This document shows positions 56,596 through 64,000 of a DNA stretch of 64,000 bases, piece by piece. A program made the position numbers and the translations under genes. Positions within the stretch are counted from its first letter, which is position 1; each line of letters begins with the position of its first letter. The notes beneath the pieces are model-generated. The model made no database searches. It had not been told where the DNA came from and worked only from the letters and a program-made list of their open reading frames with translations. Source of the stretch: Streptomyces rhizoryzae. Its GTDB lineage: Bacteria > Actinomycetota > Actinomycetes > Streptomycetales > Streptomycetaceae. The stretch is from assembly GCF_023155275.1 (NCBI RefSeq), contig NZ_JALMUV010000001.1, positions 186,001 through 250,000 on the forward strand, given 5' to 3'.

Positions 56596-57828
56596 TCAGC
56601 GCACCATGCGCTCGACCGCGGCCAGCACGCCCCCGGCCCCGTCCTCCGCGCCGATCAGCGCGGAGAGGTGCTGGGCACGCTCGCGGTACCGCGGATCGCC
56701 CACGGCCCGCCGCACGGCCTCCGCCAGCCGTTCCGCGGAGAGCCGCCGCAGCGGCACCGCGCCGGGACTGACCCCGAGGGCCGTCAGGCGAGCGGCCCAG
56801 AACGGCTGGTCCAGCATCATCGGCACCGGCACCGCCGGCACCCCCGCCCGCAGGCCGGCTCCGGTGGTGCCCGCTCCCGCGTGGTGTATCACCGCCGCCA
56901 TGTGCGGCAGGAGTTGGGCGTGCGGCACCTCGCCGATCGTCAGCACATCGGCACCCCGGAGCGCCAGCCCGGTCCACCCGGTCTGCACCACCCCGCGCAC
57001 CCCGGCGAGCCGCAGGGCACGGGCCACCAGCCGGCCGAGGTCCTCGGGGTCGCCGGGCGCCATGCTGCCGAAGCCGACGAAGACCGGCGGCGGACCCGAG
57101 CGCAGGAAGTGCGCCAGCCCCGCGTCGGGTGTCCAGTCAGGTTCCGCCGCCGGCCACCAGTACCCCACCACCTCCATGCCCGGCCGCCAGTCGGCGGGCC
57201 TGGGCACCACCCTGGGGCTGAAGCCGTGGCACACGGGCGTCGTCGCCCGGCGCAGCGCGACGGCCCGCGCGGTCACGCCCAGCCGCCGCCGCAGGTACCG
57301 CGCCGCCGGGGCGAAGACCTGGTCCAGCAATGCCTGGGCACCGTGGCCCGCCGCCCGGTTGCCCAGCGGGCCGAGCGGCGGGACGCGGTGGATGACCGGC
57401 GGGAACTCCCGGGTGGGCGCCAGGGGTTGGAGGAAGACCCCCGCACTGGGCAGTCCCGATCCTTCTGCCGCCACCAGAGCCAGCGGCGCCAGGCTGCTGG
57501 AGTACAGCAGCGCCTCCGCACCGTCCGCACAGGCATCCACCAAGGCGTCGGCCATCACCGGTCCCAGGTCCCGCACCAGGCGTATCTGCGCGATGCGGGA
57601 CAGGCCGGGCCGGGCCGTGGCGGGGCGCCCGCCGTGCGGGGCGCCCGCCGCTGTCCCCCGGTCGAGCGGCAGCGGCCGGAAGCCCAGCCCGCACCGGCGG
57701 ACCAGGCCGGCGAACCGCTCGTGCGTCGCGACCACGACCTCGTGCCCGGCCGCCGACAGCCGCATCCCCAGGCCGGTGTACGGGGCGACGTCCCCGTACG
57801 AACCGGCGGAGGCTATGAGCGTGCGCAC
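56596..57828 (-). CDS. MGT-family (GT1) glycosyltransferase
   Basis: A 410-residue GT-B glycosyltransferase. The N-terminal acceptor domain starts RTLIASAGSYGDVAPYTGLGMRLSAAGHEVVVATH. The C-terminal donor domain carries FVGFGSMAPG and HHAGAGTTGAGLRAGVPAVPVPMMLDQPFWAARL, the macrolide-glycosyltransferase-type nucleotide-sugar motif. It probably glycosylates a lipophilic acceptor, for instance a polyketide or sterol-like compound. GTG 57828 is preferred to GTG 57834 because AGGAGG then sits 5 nt upstream. No sugar-biosynthesis genes are nearby. Confidence 0.88.
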   Translation of the reverse strand: MRTLIASAGSYGDVAPYTGLGMRLSAAGHEVVVATHERFAGLVRRCGLGFRPLPLDRGTAAGAPHGGRPATARPGLSRIAQIRLVRDLGPVMADALVDACADGAEALLYSSSLAPLALVAAEGSGLPSAGVFLQPLAPTREFPPVIHRVPPLGPLGNRAAGHGAQALLDQVFAPAARYLRRRLGVTARAVALRRATTPVCHGFSPRVVPRPADWRPGMEVVGYWWPAAEPDWTPDAGLAHFLRSGPPPVFVGFGSMAPGDPEDLGRLVARALRLAGVRGVVQTGWTGLALRGADVLTIGEVPHAQLLPHMAAVIHHAGAGTTGAGLRAGVPAVPVPMMLDQPFWAARLTALGVSPGAVPLRRLSAERLAEAVRRAVGDPRYRERAQHLSALIGAEDGAGGVLAAVERMVR

Positions 57829-57989
57829 GGCCACCTCCTCTCGGCCGACCCGTTCCTGTTCCCCCGGCGGTTCCGGCGACCGGAGCCGGCCGGGCGGTTC
57901 GCCCCGTCACCGTGGTCCCCGCCGCCGCGCGTGTGGCGCGGCACCGGACGCGCGTCCGGCTGCCCTGTGCGGCCGCTCGACGCCCCTGG

Positions 57990-58348
57990 CTCAGAGGGCG
58001 GGTGGCGGGACGCGGGTACAGGTCAGCGCGGCGCTGGTTCCACCGGGGCGGTGACCGACCGGGTGACCGCAGTCGCCCCGGTGAAGTCGCGCCGGTCACG
58101 GTCACCGTGTCCCCACCGGAGGGCGGCCCCTGGTTCGGGCGCACGCCGCTCACCGCGGGCACCGACACGTAGGTGTACGCCAGCCGGTTGCTGGTCCCGC
58201 CCGGCGTCGTCACCGTGATCTGCACGGTCCCCGAACCCGCCGGGGCCACCGCCGTGAGCTGGGTGTCGGAGGCCACCGTGAAGGACGGCGCGGGCGGCGG
58301 GACGGTCGACAGGGTCGGGGGACTCGACGGGTGCCGGGATGGGCTCAC
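57990..58348 (-). pseudogene. Broken IPT/TIG-domain gene
   Basis: From a GTG at 58348 with AGAGGAG upstream, the frame encodes the second half of one IPT domain (FTVASDTQLTAVAPAG...VTTPGGTSNRLAYTYV) and the start of another (PNQGPPSGGDTVTVTGA). A one-base loss near 58090 then shifts out of frame from what should read DFTGATAV. The remaining domain is absent. Related to the intact gene at 54462. Confidence 0.65.
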
Positions 58349-58433
58349 GGGAATCGGCTCCTCTTGTCAGCGGAAGGCCGACGCCCGTACCTGGCCCGGA
58401 CGGGGGCGGCCTGGTGTCATGGAGAAGAAGAAG

Positions 58434-58485
58434 GCGCGGGGACCCGCCCCCGGGGGGGGGTGGAGGGGCGGACGGGTCCCCGCGC
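58434..58485 (-). terminator. 13-bp stem hairpin with G-rich loop
   Basis: GCGCGGGGACCCG and CGGGTCCCCGCGC pair perfectly, with a 26-nt loop that contains a run of nine G. It lies 35 nt downstream of the stop of the IPT pseudogene. Confidence 0.7.
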
Positions 58486-58520
58486 GGCCCGGCCGGTGGC
58501 CGGGCTCAGCAGCCCGGGCG

Positions 58521-59080
58521 TCAGATACCGGGCCCTGCGGTGTAGGTGAAGGCACCGGCGGCGGTGACGGACCCGCCGGTCGTGGTGACCACGACGTCCG
58601 CGGCGCCGGCGGTACCGGGCGGCGTGACGGCCGAAATAGTGGTGTCACTGATGGCATCGAACGGCACCGGGGCCCCGCCGAAGCTGACCGACTGGATCGT
58701 GGTCAGGTTGGCACCGGTGATGGTCCCCGCGGTCCCACCGGACGTCGGCCCGGCCGTGGGCGTCAGGGAGGTGATGGTGGGGGCGTCGACGTAGGTGTAC
58801 GACAACCCGTTGTGGGTGCCTCCCGCGGTGGTCACGCTGACGCCGTCCGGCCCGGGTCCCGTACCGGCCGGCACGGTGACGGTGAGCTCGCGTAGGTGCA
58901 GAAGGGAGCCAGCGCCAAGGTGTCCCCGCCGGCCGCGTTCGCCGCGTTGACGGCGGCCACCAGTGCGCTCTCGCTGCACAGCACAGGCACGTGGGCATGG
59001 GCGGTGGTCGGCGCGACGACCGGTCCCGCGGTCAGGCAGCACAGCACGGGCACGGAGCGAACAGCACGAGCAGTTGGCAT
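58521..59080 (-). pseudogene. Broken secreted IPT/TIG-domain gene
   Basis: An N-terminal piece from ATG 59080 has a signal-like sequence (MPTARAVRSVPVLCC...) and CSESALVAAVNAANAAGGDTLALAPFCTY, the typical start of a right-handed beta-helix/surface protein. It then goes out of frame at about 58890. From there another frame carries LTVTVPAGTGPGPDGV and a complete IPT domain (ITSLTPTAGPTSGG...VSFGGAPVPFDAISDTT...VVVTTTGG) to the stop at 58521. It looks like an internal deletion that fused two parts out of frame. Confidence 0.65.
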
Positions 59081-59477
59081 GATGCCCCCAGGCGGTCATG
59101 CGAGCCGGTGCTCGCGCCTGGCCAGTGGGACGCACGGGCGGCGGAAGCACGTCCTTCGCCGGGGAATCCTGTGCGGCATCGCCGTCGAACCGGTGCGGGG
59201 TGGTGCTCCAAACCGGGAAGCGAACAGGGACCGCCGTCACTTGCTCCCCCGGAGAAGTGGGCGGCTCACCGGATTGGACGCACCCAGTAACCCACCAGGG
59301 CGGCAAGCCGGGCAACGCCCCCGAAGCCTTGTCACCCGTATGGCCCCGCGCGAAGGTTGCGCGACCGGGGCCGCCCCTCGGCCGAGGCCGGCCCCACCCC
59401 GCGCGCAATCGGGACCATCCCCAACGCATCCGCCGACGCGACCACGTGTCACCGCGTACCGTGGCGCCCTCGCCGGC
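59081..59477. other. Intergenic region between the broken IPT gene and the OYE gene
   Basis: About 400 bp, no gene. Holds element copy C (59257-59294), 177 bp before the start of the broken gene. Confidence 0.5.
59257..59294 (-). promoter_or_regulatory. Conserved 38-bp element, copy C (broken IPT gene)
   Basis: GTGGGCGGCTCACCGGATTG followed by GACGCACCCAGTAACCCA; same pattern and orientation as the copies at 52927, 55559 and 56403. Confidence 0.65.
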
Positions 59478-60581
59478 TCAGGTGGCCCAGTGGTACTGGG
59501 CCGGTTCGGCCGCTTCGCCGCCGAGTTCCCGCGCGGCATGCCGTGCGAAATAGGGGTTGCGCAGCAGTTCGCGGCCGATCAGCACGGCGTCCGCCTGGCC
59601 GTTCTCGATGACTTTCTCAGCCTGCCGCGCTTCGGTGATCAGGCCGACAGCACCCACGGGAAGTCCGGTTTCGACCCGGACCCGCTCGGCGAACGGCACC
59701 TGGTACCCGGGGCCGGTGGGGATACGGGCCTTCGGCGCGTTGCCGCCGGTGGACACGTCCAGCAGGTCCACGCCGTGTTCCGTCAGCTCGCGGGCGAACC
59801 GCACGGTGTCGTCGGCCGTCCAGCCCTCGCGCTCGTCCTCAGGGTTCTCCGTCAGCCAGTCGGTCGCGGAAATCCGGAAGAAGACGGGGAGTTCCTCGGG
59901 CCACACGGCTCGCACCGCGTCCACGACCTCCAGTGCGAAACGCGTCCGGTTCTCGTAGGAGCCACCGTAGGCGTCGGTGCGGTGGTTGGTGTGGGGGGAC
60001 AGGAATTCACCGATCAGGTAGCCGTGGGCGCCGTGCACCTCGACCACCTCGAATCCGGCCTCCCGAGCCCGTCGGGCCGCGGCGGCGAAGTCCTGAACCA
60101 CCCGCTGGATTCCCTCCACCGTCAGTTCGTCCGGGGTCAGGTGCCCGTCATCGAACGGCAGCGGGCTGGGCGCGACCGGCTGCCAGCCGTACTGCTCACC
60201 GGGCGGGACCGGACGGCCGCGGCCCACCCAGGGGCGCTCGGTGGACGCCTTGCGGCCGGCGTGCGCCAGCTGCACACCGGGCACCGTGCCCTGCTCCTTG
60301 AGGAAGGAGGTGATCCGGCGGAACCCCGCAACCTGGGTGTCGTTCCACAGCCCGAGGTCGTAGGGGCTGATCCGGCCCTCGGGGCTGACCGCGGTGGCTT
60401 CGGTGAGGATCAGGCCCGTACCGCCGGCAGCCCGTGCGCCGTAGTGGGCGAGGTGCCAGTCCCCCGGGACGCCGGCCTCCGCTCCGGACGCCTCAGCACT
60501 GTATTGGCACATGGGGGCCATCCACACCCGGTTGGGGATGACCAACGACCGAAGCCGAAACGGCTCGAAGAGGGCGCTCAC
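59478..60581 (-). CDS. Old-yellow-enzyme NADH:flavin oxidoreductase (YqjM-like)
   Basis: A 367-residue TIM-barrel flavoprotein. Cys25 in MAPMCQYSA is the redox-tuning cysteine of thermophilic-like OYEs. HGAHGYLIGEFLSP carries the His pair that binds the substrate carbonyl; IGRELLRNP binds FMN phosphate. It reduces activated C=C bonds (enones, nitroalkenes). GTG 60581 follows GGAG at 6 nt. Its promoter shares CACACCGTACTACGA with the ArsR gene at 37830, so it may be regulated by that protein. Confidence 0.92.
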   Translation of the reverse strand: MSALFEPFRLRSLVIPNRVWMAPMCQYSAEASGAEAGVPGDWHLAHYGARAAGGTGLILTEATAVSPEGRISPYDLGLWNDTQVAGFRRITSFLKEQGTVPGVQLAHAGRKASTERPWVGRGRPVPPGEQYGWQPVAPSPLPFDDGHLTPDELTVEGIQRVVQDFAAAARRAREAGFEVVEVHGAHGYLIGEFLSPHTNHRTDAYGGSYENRTRFALEVVDAVRAVWPEELPVFFRISATDWLTENPEDEREGWTADDTVRFARELTEHGVDLLDVSTGGNAPKARIPTGPGYQVPFAERVRVETGLPVGAVGLITEARQAEKVIENGQADAVLIGRELLRNPYFARHAARELGGEAAEPAQYHWAT

Positions 60582-60620
60582 AAAGGACTCCGTTCACCTG
60601 GGCAGCCGGCTCGGCCGCGC

Positions 60621-60665
60621 CTTGTACGATGCACACCGTACTACGAAGCCTTTCGAAATACGACA
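60621..60665 (-). promoter_or_regulatory. OYE promoter with ArsR-like operator motif
   Basis: TACAAG (60621-60626 on minus) is a possible -10 box 40 nt before the GTG. The region contains CACACCGTACTACGA (60632-60646), identical to 37952-37966. A further TACGA...TCGTA pair lies at about 60660-60675. Confidence 0.6.
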
Positions 60666-61089
60666 CCCTTCGTACAAGGCCGCCATCCAGGGACCCGTGG
60701 GCGGCCGGATCGCCTCTACGCCACCCCCTTCAGCGTGACGGCCCATCAGGCAAGTCGGCGAGGGGTCAGCGTGCGGCCGAGCGGACCTGGTCACCGCTGA
60801 CCGGTCCGACGCATCGGCCCGGTCCCGAACAAACCTGCCTGACGTGCGGCGATGCGGGTGGTGACGAGGACGCCGGCGGCGGCGCCCCGGAAGGCGGAAT
60901 CGCGGCGCGGCCCGGCTACCAGGTGCGGTGCTGCCCGGCACGCCGCGCGCGGGCTCGGCGCCGCCGTGCACCTGCCGCCGTACCACCGCGCCGTCTGACC
61001 TGCGCGGACACCGCCGCGGGACGCCGTTGTCAGTGGCCGGGTGCACACTGACGACAGCTGAGACAACGGCGTCTTGGAGGTGTTCCGGC
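60666..61089. other. Intergenic region upstream of the BNR gene
   Basis: About 420 bp without a supportable gene. A perfect 12-bp inverted repeat (GACGCCGTTGTC at 61020-61031, GACAACGGCGTC at 61062-61073) ends 16 nt before the BNR start and overlaps the region just upstream of its GGAGG; it could be an operator or an mRNA hairpin. Confidence 0.55.
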
Positions 61090-62175
61090 ATGACAGACGT
61101 ACTCCTCGCGGTGGGCACCCGCAAAGGACTGTTCCTCGCCCGCCGGCGGCGCGGCGCATGGCAGTTGAGCGCCCCGCACTTCCCCGCTCAAGCGGTCTAC
61201 TCCCTCGCGATCGACACCCGCGGGGACCGGCCGCGGCTGCTGGCCGGAGCCGACAGCGCGCACTGGGGGCCTTCCGTCTTCCACTCCGACGACCTCGGTG
61301 AGACCTGGCAGGAGCCGGCCCGCCCGGCGATCAGATATCCGCAGGACACCGGGGCGTCGCTGGAGCGGGTGTGGCAGCTGCACCCGGCGGGCCCGGCCGC
61401 GCCCGAGGTGGTCTACGCGGGCACCGAGCCGGGCGGCCTGTTCCGCTCCGAGGACCGCGGGGAGACCTTCCAGCTGGTCCGGCCGCTGTGGGAGCACCCG
61501 AGCCGGGAGCGATGGGTGCCGGGCGGGGGCGGTCTGGCGGTCCACACCGTCGTCACCGATCCGCGGGACGCGGCCGCGGTCACCGTCGCGGTCTCCGCGG
61601 CCGGGGTGTTCCGCACCCGCGACGGCGGCGCCGCCTGGGAGCCGTCCAACACCGGCGTCAAGGCGGTCTTCCTGCCCGACCAGCACCCGGAGTTCGGCCA
61701 GTGCGTCCACAAGGTCGCGCGGGATCCGGTCGACCCCGACCGCCTCTACCTCCAGAACCACTGGGGCGTCTACCGCAGCGACGACGGCGGCGCGCGGTGG
61801 ACGGACATCGGCGGCGGCCTGCCCTCGGACTTCGGCTTCGCGGTCGCCGCGCACCCCCGGAGAGGCGGTGTCGCCTACCTCTTCCCGATCACCGCCGATA
61901 TCGACCGGGTGCCGGCCGGGCACCGCTGCCGGGTCTTCCGCACCTGCGACGCGGGCGCCGGCTGGGAGCCGCTGAGCGCCGGCCTGCCCCAGGAGGACCA
62001 CTACGGCACGGTGCTGCGGGACGCCCTCACCGTGGACGACGCCGACCCCGCGGGGGTGTATTTCGGCAACCGCAACGGCGAGCTCTACGCCAGCGCCGAC
62101 GACGGCGACAGCTGGCGGCAACTCGCCTCCCACCTGCCGGACGTGCTGTGCGTGCGGGCGGCGGTGGTGGCATGA
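61090..62175 (+). CDS. BNR/Asp-box repeat beta-propeller protein (sialidase-like fold)
   Basis: A 361-residue protein starting MTDVLLAVGTRKGLFLARR. Asp-box motifs recur: FHSDDLGETWQ, FRSEDRGETFQ, FRTRDGGAAWE, YRSDDGGARWT, ASADDGDSWRQ. This is the YCF48/exo-alpha-sialidase-like propeller family. No signal peptide, and no sialidase Arg triad can be assigned, so a glycosidase role is doubtful. GGAGG is 9 nt before ATG 61090. Confidence 0.83.
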   Translation: MTDVLLAVGTRKGLFLARRRRGAWQLSAPHFPAQAVYSLAIDTRGDRPRLLAGADSAHWGPSVFHSDDLGETWQEPARPAIRYPQDTGASLERVWQLHPAGPAAPEVVYAGTEPGGLFRSEDRGETFQLVRPLWEHPSRERWVPGGGGLAVHTVVTDPRDAAAVTVAVSAAGVFRTRDGGAAWEPSNTGVKAVFLPDQHPEFGQCVHKVARDPVDPDRLYLQNHWGVYRSDDGGARWTDIGGGLPSDFGFAVAAHPRRGGVAYLFPITADIDRVPAGHRCRVFRTCDAGAGWEPLSAGLPQEDHYGTVLRDALTVDDADPAGVYFGNRNGELYASADDGDSWRQLASHLPDVLCVRAAVVA

Positions 62176-62230
62176 GGCGCCGGTGGCCGGGAGTTGAAGG
62201 GCAGCCGGGATCGGCCAGTAGGGTGACCCC

Positions 62231-62908
62231 GTGGCTGCACGACCTCTCCATGACATCGTCGAACCAGGCTGGGCCAAGGCACTTGAGCCGGTCGCCGGGC
62301 AGATCGCCGCGATGGGCGACTTCCTGCGCGCCGAGATCGCCGCGGGCCGGACCTATCTCCCGGCCGGCAGCAATGTGCTGCGCGCCTTCCAGCAACCCTT
62401 CGATGAGGTACGGGTCCTCATCGTCGGCCAGGACCCCTACCCCACCCCGGGGCACGCGGTCGGACTGAGCTTCTCCGTGGCGCCGGACGTCCGCCCGCTG
62501 CCCGGAAGCCTGGAGAACATCTTCCGGGAGATGCACTCCGACCTCGGACTGCCCCGGCCGTCCAACGGCGACCTCACCCCGTGGACCCGCCAGGGCGTGC
62601 TGCTGCTGAACCGCGCGCTGACCACGGCCCCGCGCAAGCCCGCCGCCCACCGCGGCAAGGGCTGGGAGCAGGTCACCGAGCAGGCCATCCGGGCCCTGGT
62701 GACGCGCGGCGGGCCGCTGGTGGCGGTGCTGTGGGGCCGCGACGCGCGCAACCTCCGCCCGCTGCTGGGGGACCTGCCGGCCGTCGAGTCCGCCCACCCC
62801 TCCCCCATGTCCGCCGACCGCGGCTTCTTCGGCTCCCGCCCGTTCAGCCGCGTCAACGACCTGCTCGTCCGGCAGGGCGCCCAGCCGGTGGACTGGCGCC
62901 TGCCCTGA
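62231..62908 (+). CDS. ung: Uracil-DNA glycosylase, family 1
   Basis: A 225-residue UDG that removes uracil from DNA in base-excision repair. [18 protein letters not shown] contains the catalytic Asp68; LLLNRALT, and [21 protein letters not shown] with the catalytic His and DNA-intercalation loop, are intact. Length matches the family. GTG 62231 with AGGG upstream. It is 55 bp downstream of the BNR gene. Confidence 0.96.
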   Translation: MAARPLHDIVEPGWAKALEPVAGQIAAMGDFLRAEIAAGRTYLPAGSNVLRAFQQPFDEVRVLIVGQDPYPTPGHAVGLSFSVAPDVRPLPGSLENIFREMHSDLGLPRPSNGDLTPWTRQGVLLLNRALTTAPRKPAAHRGKGWEQVTEQAIRALVTRGGPLVAVLWGRDARNLRPLLGDLPAVESAHPSPMSADRGFFGSRPFSRVNDLLVRQGAQPVDWRLP

Positions 62909-62948
62909 CCCCGGCTCCCCGCCGGTGCCGGGCGATAGTGTGCCGGGC

Positions 62949-64000
62949 ATGACGAATGCGAACATCCCTGCGGGCTGGTACGCCGACCCGCAGGGCACCC
63001 CCCACCAGCTCCGCTGGTGGGACGGCTCCCAGTGGACCGCGCACACCCACCCGGGCCGGCAGGCGCAGCCCCAGGAGCAGGCCGCCCACTCCGCGCCGCA
63101 GCCCGCGCACCGGTCCGCCCAGCAGTCCGCGTCCGAGCAGGCGCAGCCGTATCAGCAGGCTCAGCCGGCCCAGCACGCCCAGTCGGCCCAGCAGCCGCAG
63201 ATGGCGCAGATGCCGCCGCAGTCCGCGCCGCAGCCGTACGCGCCGCAGCAGCCCGACCCGGCCCAGGCCCCCTACGGCCAGCAGGGCGGCTACCCGCAGC
63301 CGATGCCGGGCCAGGGGCAGCCGGGGCAGCCGGTCCCGTATTCCGCCGAGGCGCACCACCAGGCACAGCAGCAGGCCGGGGCCCAGCACCAGGTGCAGCA
63401 GCAGGCCGGGGTGGCGCCCGCCGGGCCGGGCGGCGGTTCGCTGTTCACCGAGCCGGTGCTGGTGGTCAACCAGAAGGCCAAGCTCATCGAGGTGAGCAAC
63501 GAGTACGCGGTCTACGACCAGCACGGCACCACCCTCGGCTCGGTCGTCGAGATCGGCCAGAGCGCCGCGAAGAAGGTGCTCCGGGTGGTCTCCAGCCTGG
63601 ACCAGTACATGACCCACAAGCTGGAGATCCGGGACGCCTACGGGCAGCCGCAGCTGGTGCTGACCCGGCCCGCGAAGCTGATCAAGTCCAAGGTGCTGGT
63701 GGCCCGTCCGGACGGGCAGCCGGTCGGCGAGATCATCCAGCAGAACGCCATCGGGAAGATCAACTTTGCGATGATGGCCGGCGGCCGGCAGCTCGGCGCC
63801 ATCAAGGCGGAGAACTGGCGGGCCTGGAACTTCGCGATCGTCGACCACACCGACGCCGAGATCGCCCGGATCACCAAGACCTGGGAGGGCCTGGCCAAGA
63901 CGATGTTCACCACCGCCGACAACTACGTCCTCCAGATCCACCGGCAGCTGCCCGACCCGCTGCTGAGCCTGGTCGTCGCCACCGCGCTGACCGTCGACAC
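62949..64000 (+). CDS. DUF2510 / scramblase-like (LURP-one-related) protein, 3' end outside window
   Basis: At least 350 residues; runs off the right edge. N-terminal DUF2510 motif PAGWYADPQGTPHQLRWWDGSQWTAHT (residues 7-33), then about 110 residues of Gln/Pro/Ala-rich linker and a scramblase/LURP-one-related domain (LVVNQKAKLIEVSNEYAVYDQHG..., AIGKINFAMMAGGRQLGAIKAENWRAWNFAI). Such proteins are membrane- or envelope-associated; function is unknown. ATG 62949. Confidence 0.85.
   Translation, partial: MTNANIPAGWYADPQGTPHQLRWWDGSQWTAHTHPGRQAQPQEQAAHSAPQPAHRSAQQSASEQAQPYQQAQPAQHAQSAQQPQMAQMPPQSAPQPYAPQQPDPAQAPYGQQGGYPQPMPGQGQPGQPVPYSAEAHHQAQQQAGAQHQVQQQAGVAPAGPGGGSLFTEPVLVVNQKAKLIEVSNEYAVYDQHGTTLGSVVEIGQSAAKKVLRVVSSLDQYMTHKLEIRDAYGQPQLVLTRPAKLIKSKVLVARPDGQPVGEIIQQNAIGKINFAMMAGGRQLGAIKAENWRAWNFAIVDHTDAEIARITKTWEGLAKTMFTTADNYVLQIHRQLPDPLLSLVVATALTVD

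Overview
The window is GC-rich (about 70% or more) actinomycete chromosome, almost certainly Streptomyces. The evidence is pervasive GC bias at third codon positions, many GTG starts and one TTG start, typical gene families (MmyB-type XRE regulators, SARP/AfsR regulator, RsbW-like ATPases, DUF2690, DUF5988, DUF6214 and DUF2510 proteins) and GC-rich hairpin terminators without U-tracts. No rRNA, tRNA or CRISPR array was recognised.

Left part (1-5.96 kb). A leftward operon reads dcsA-dcsB-dcsD-dcsE-like genes followed by an SDR cut by the window edge. These four genes match the part of the D-cycloserine pathway that turns L-arginine and L-serine into O-ureido-L-serine: a heme N-hydroxylase of the YqcI/YcgG family, an arginase-like hydroxyguanidine hydrolase with the diagnostic Cys86 metal ligand, a cysteine-synthase-like O-ureidoserine synthase, and a MetX-like serine O-acetyltransferase. 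The racemase and ATP-grasp cyclo-ligase that finish cycloserine are not in the window. A UbiA-family prenyltransferase diverges from the operon.

6-22.2 kb. A stretch of regulators and redox or hydrolase genes: a LuxR-type regulator, an RsbW-like ATPase, a tandem ABM-domain protein behind a MerR/SoxR-type promoter with a 19-bp spacer, an epoxide hydrolase, an MBL hydrolase, an imine-reductase-like enzyme, a secreted protein, RibD-C/DHFR-like and DUF3558-like proteins, alpha/beta hydrolases with XRE or SARP regulators, a beta-gamma-crystallin protein and a quinone oxidoreductase.

22.3-34.1 kb. A zone of accessory DNA and decay. An amidase pseudogene is split by a 1.05-kb element with about 56-bp terminal inverted repeats. 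Its only gene encodes an RCC1-type beta-propeller; it has no transposase. Further on are a PPOX flavoprotein/PDR reductase pair with a divergent TetR gene and two operators, a broken integrase next to an intact excisionase-like gene, an IS701-type fragment, a TetR-controlled hydrolase/LLM operon with two operators, and IS110 and DUF6262 fragments.

34.1-44.2 kb. TetR, a DUF6214 protein with a T8 tract before its start codon, a ferredoxin-NADP reductase-like enzyme, an ArsR-like regulator, two paralogous HTH-TM-DUF2690 proteins flanking a peptidoglycan-binding lipoprotein, an HTH/TPR-type regulator and a second RsbW-like ATPase.

44.5-52.5 kb. A leftward polyketide operon: DUF5988 protein, free-standing atypical ketosynthase, and a single-module fully reducing PKS (KS-AT-DH-ER-KR-ACP), closed by a strong hairpin.

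53.3-64 kb. A tyrosine-recombinase-like gene, one intact and two broken IPT/TIG genes, a small secreted protein, an MGT-type glycosyltransferase, an old-yellow-enzyme flavoprotein, a BNR-repeat protein, uracil-DNA glycosylase and a DUF2510/scramblase-like protein cut by the right edge. A conserved 37-39 bp element lies upstream of the PKS operon, the intact IPT gene, the secreted-protein gene and a broken IPT gene, all in the same orientation, suggesting one local regulon. The ArsR gene and the OYE gene 22 kb away share a 15-bp promoter motif.
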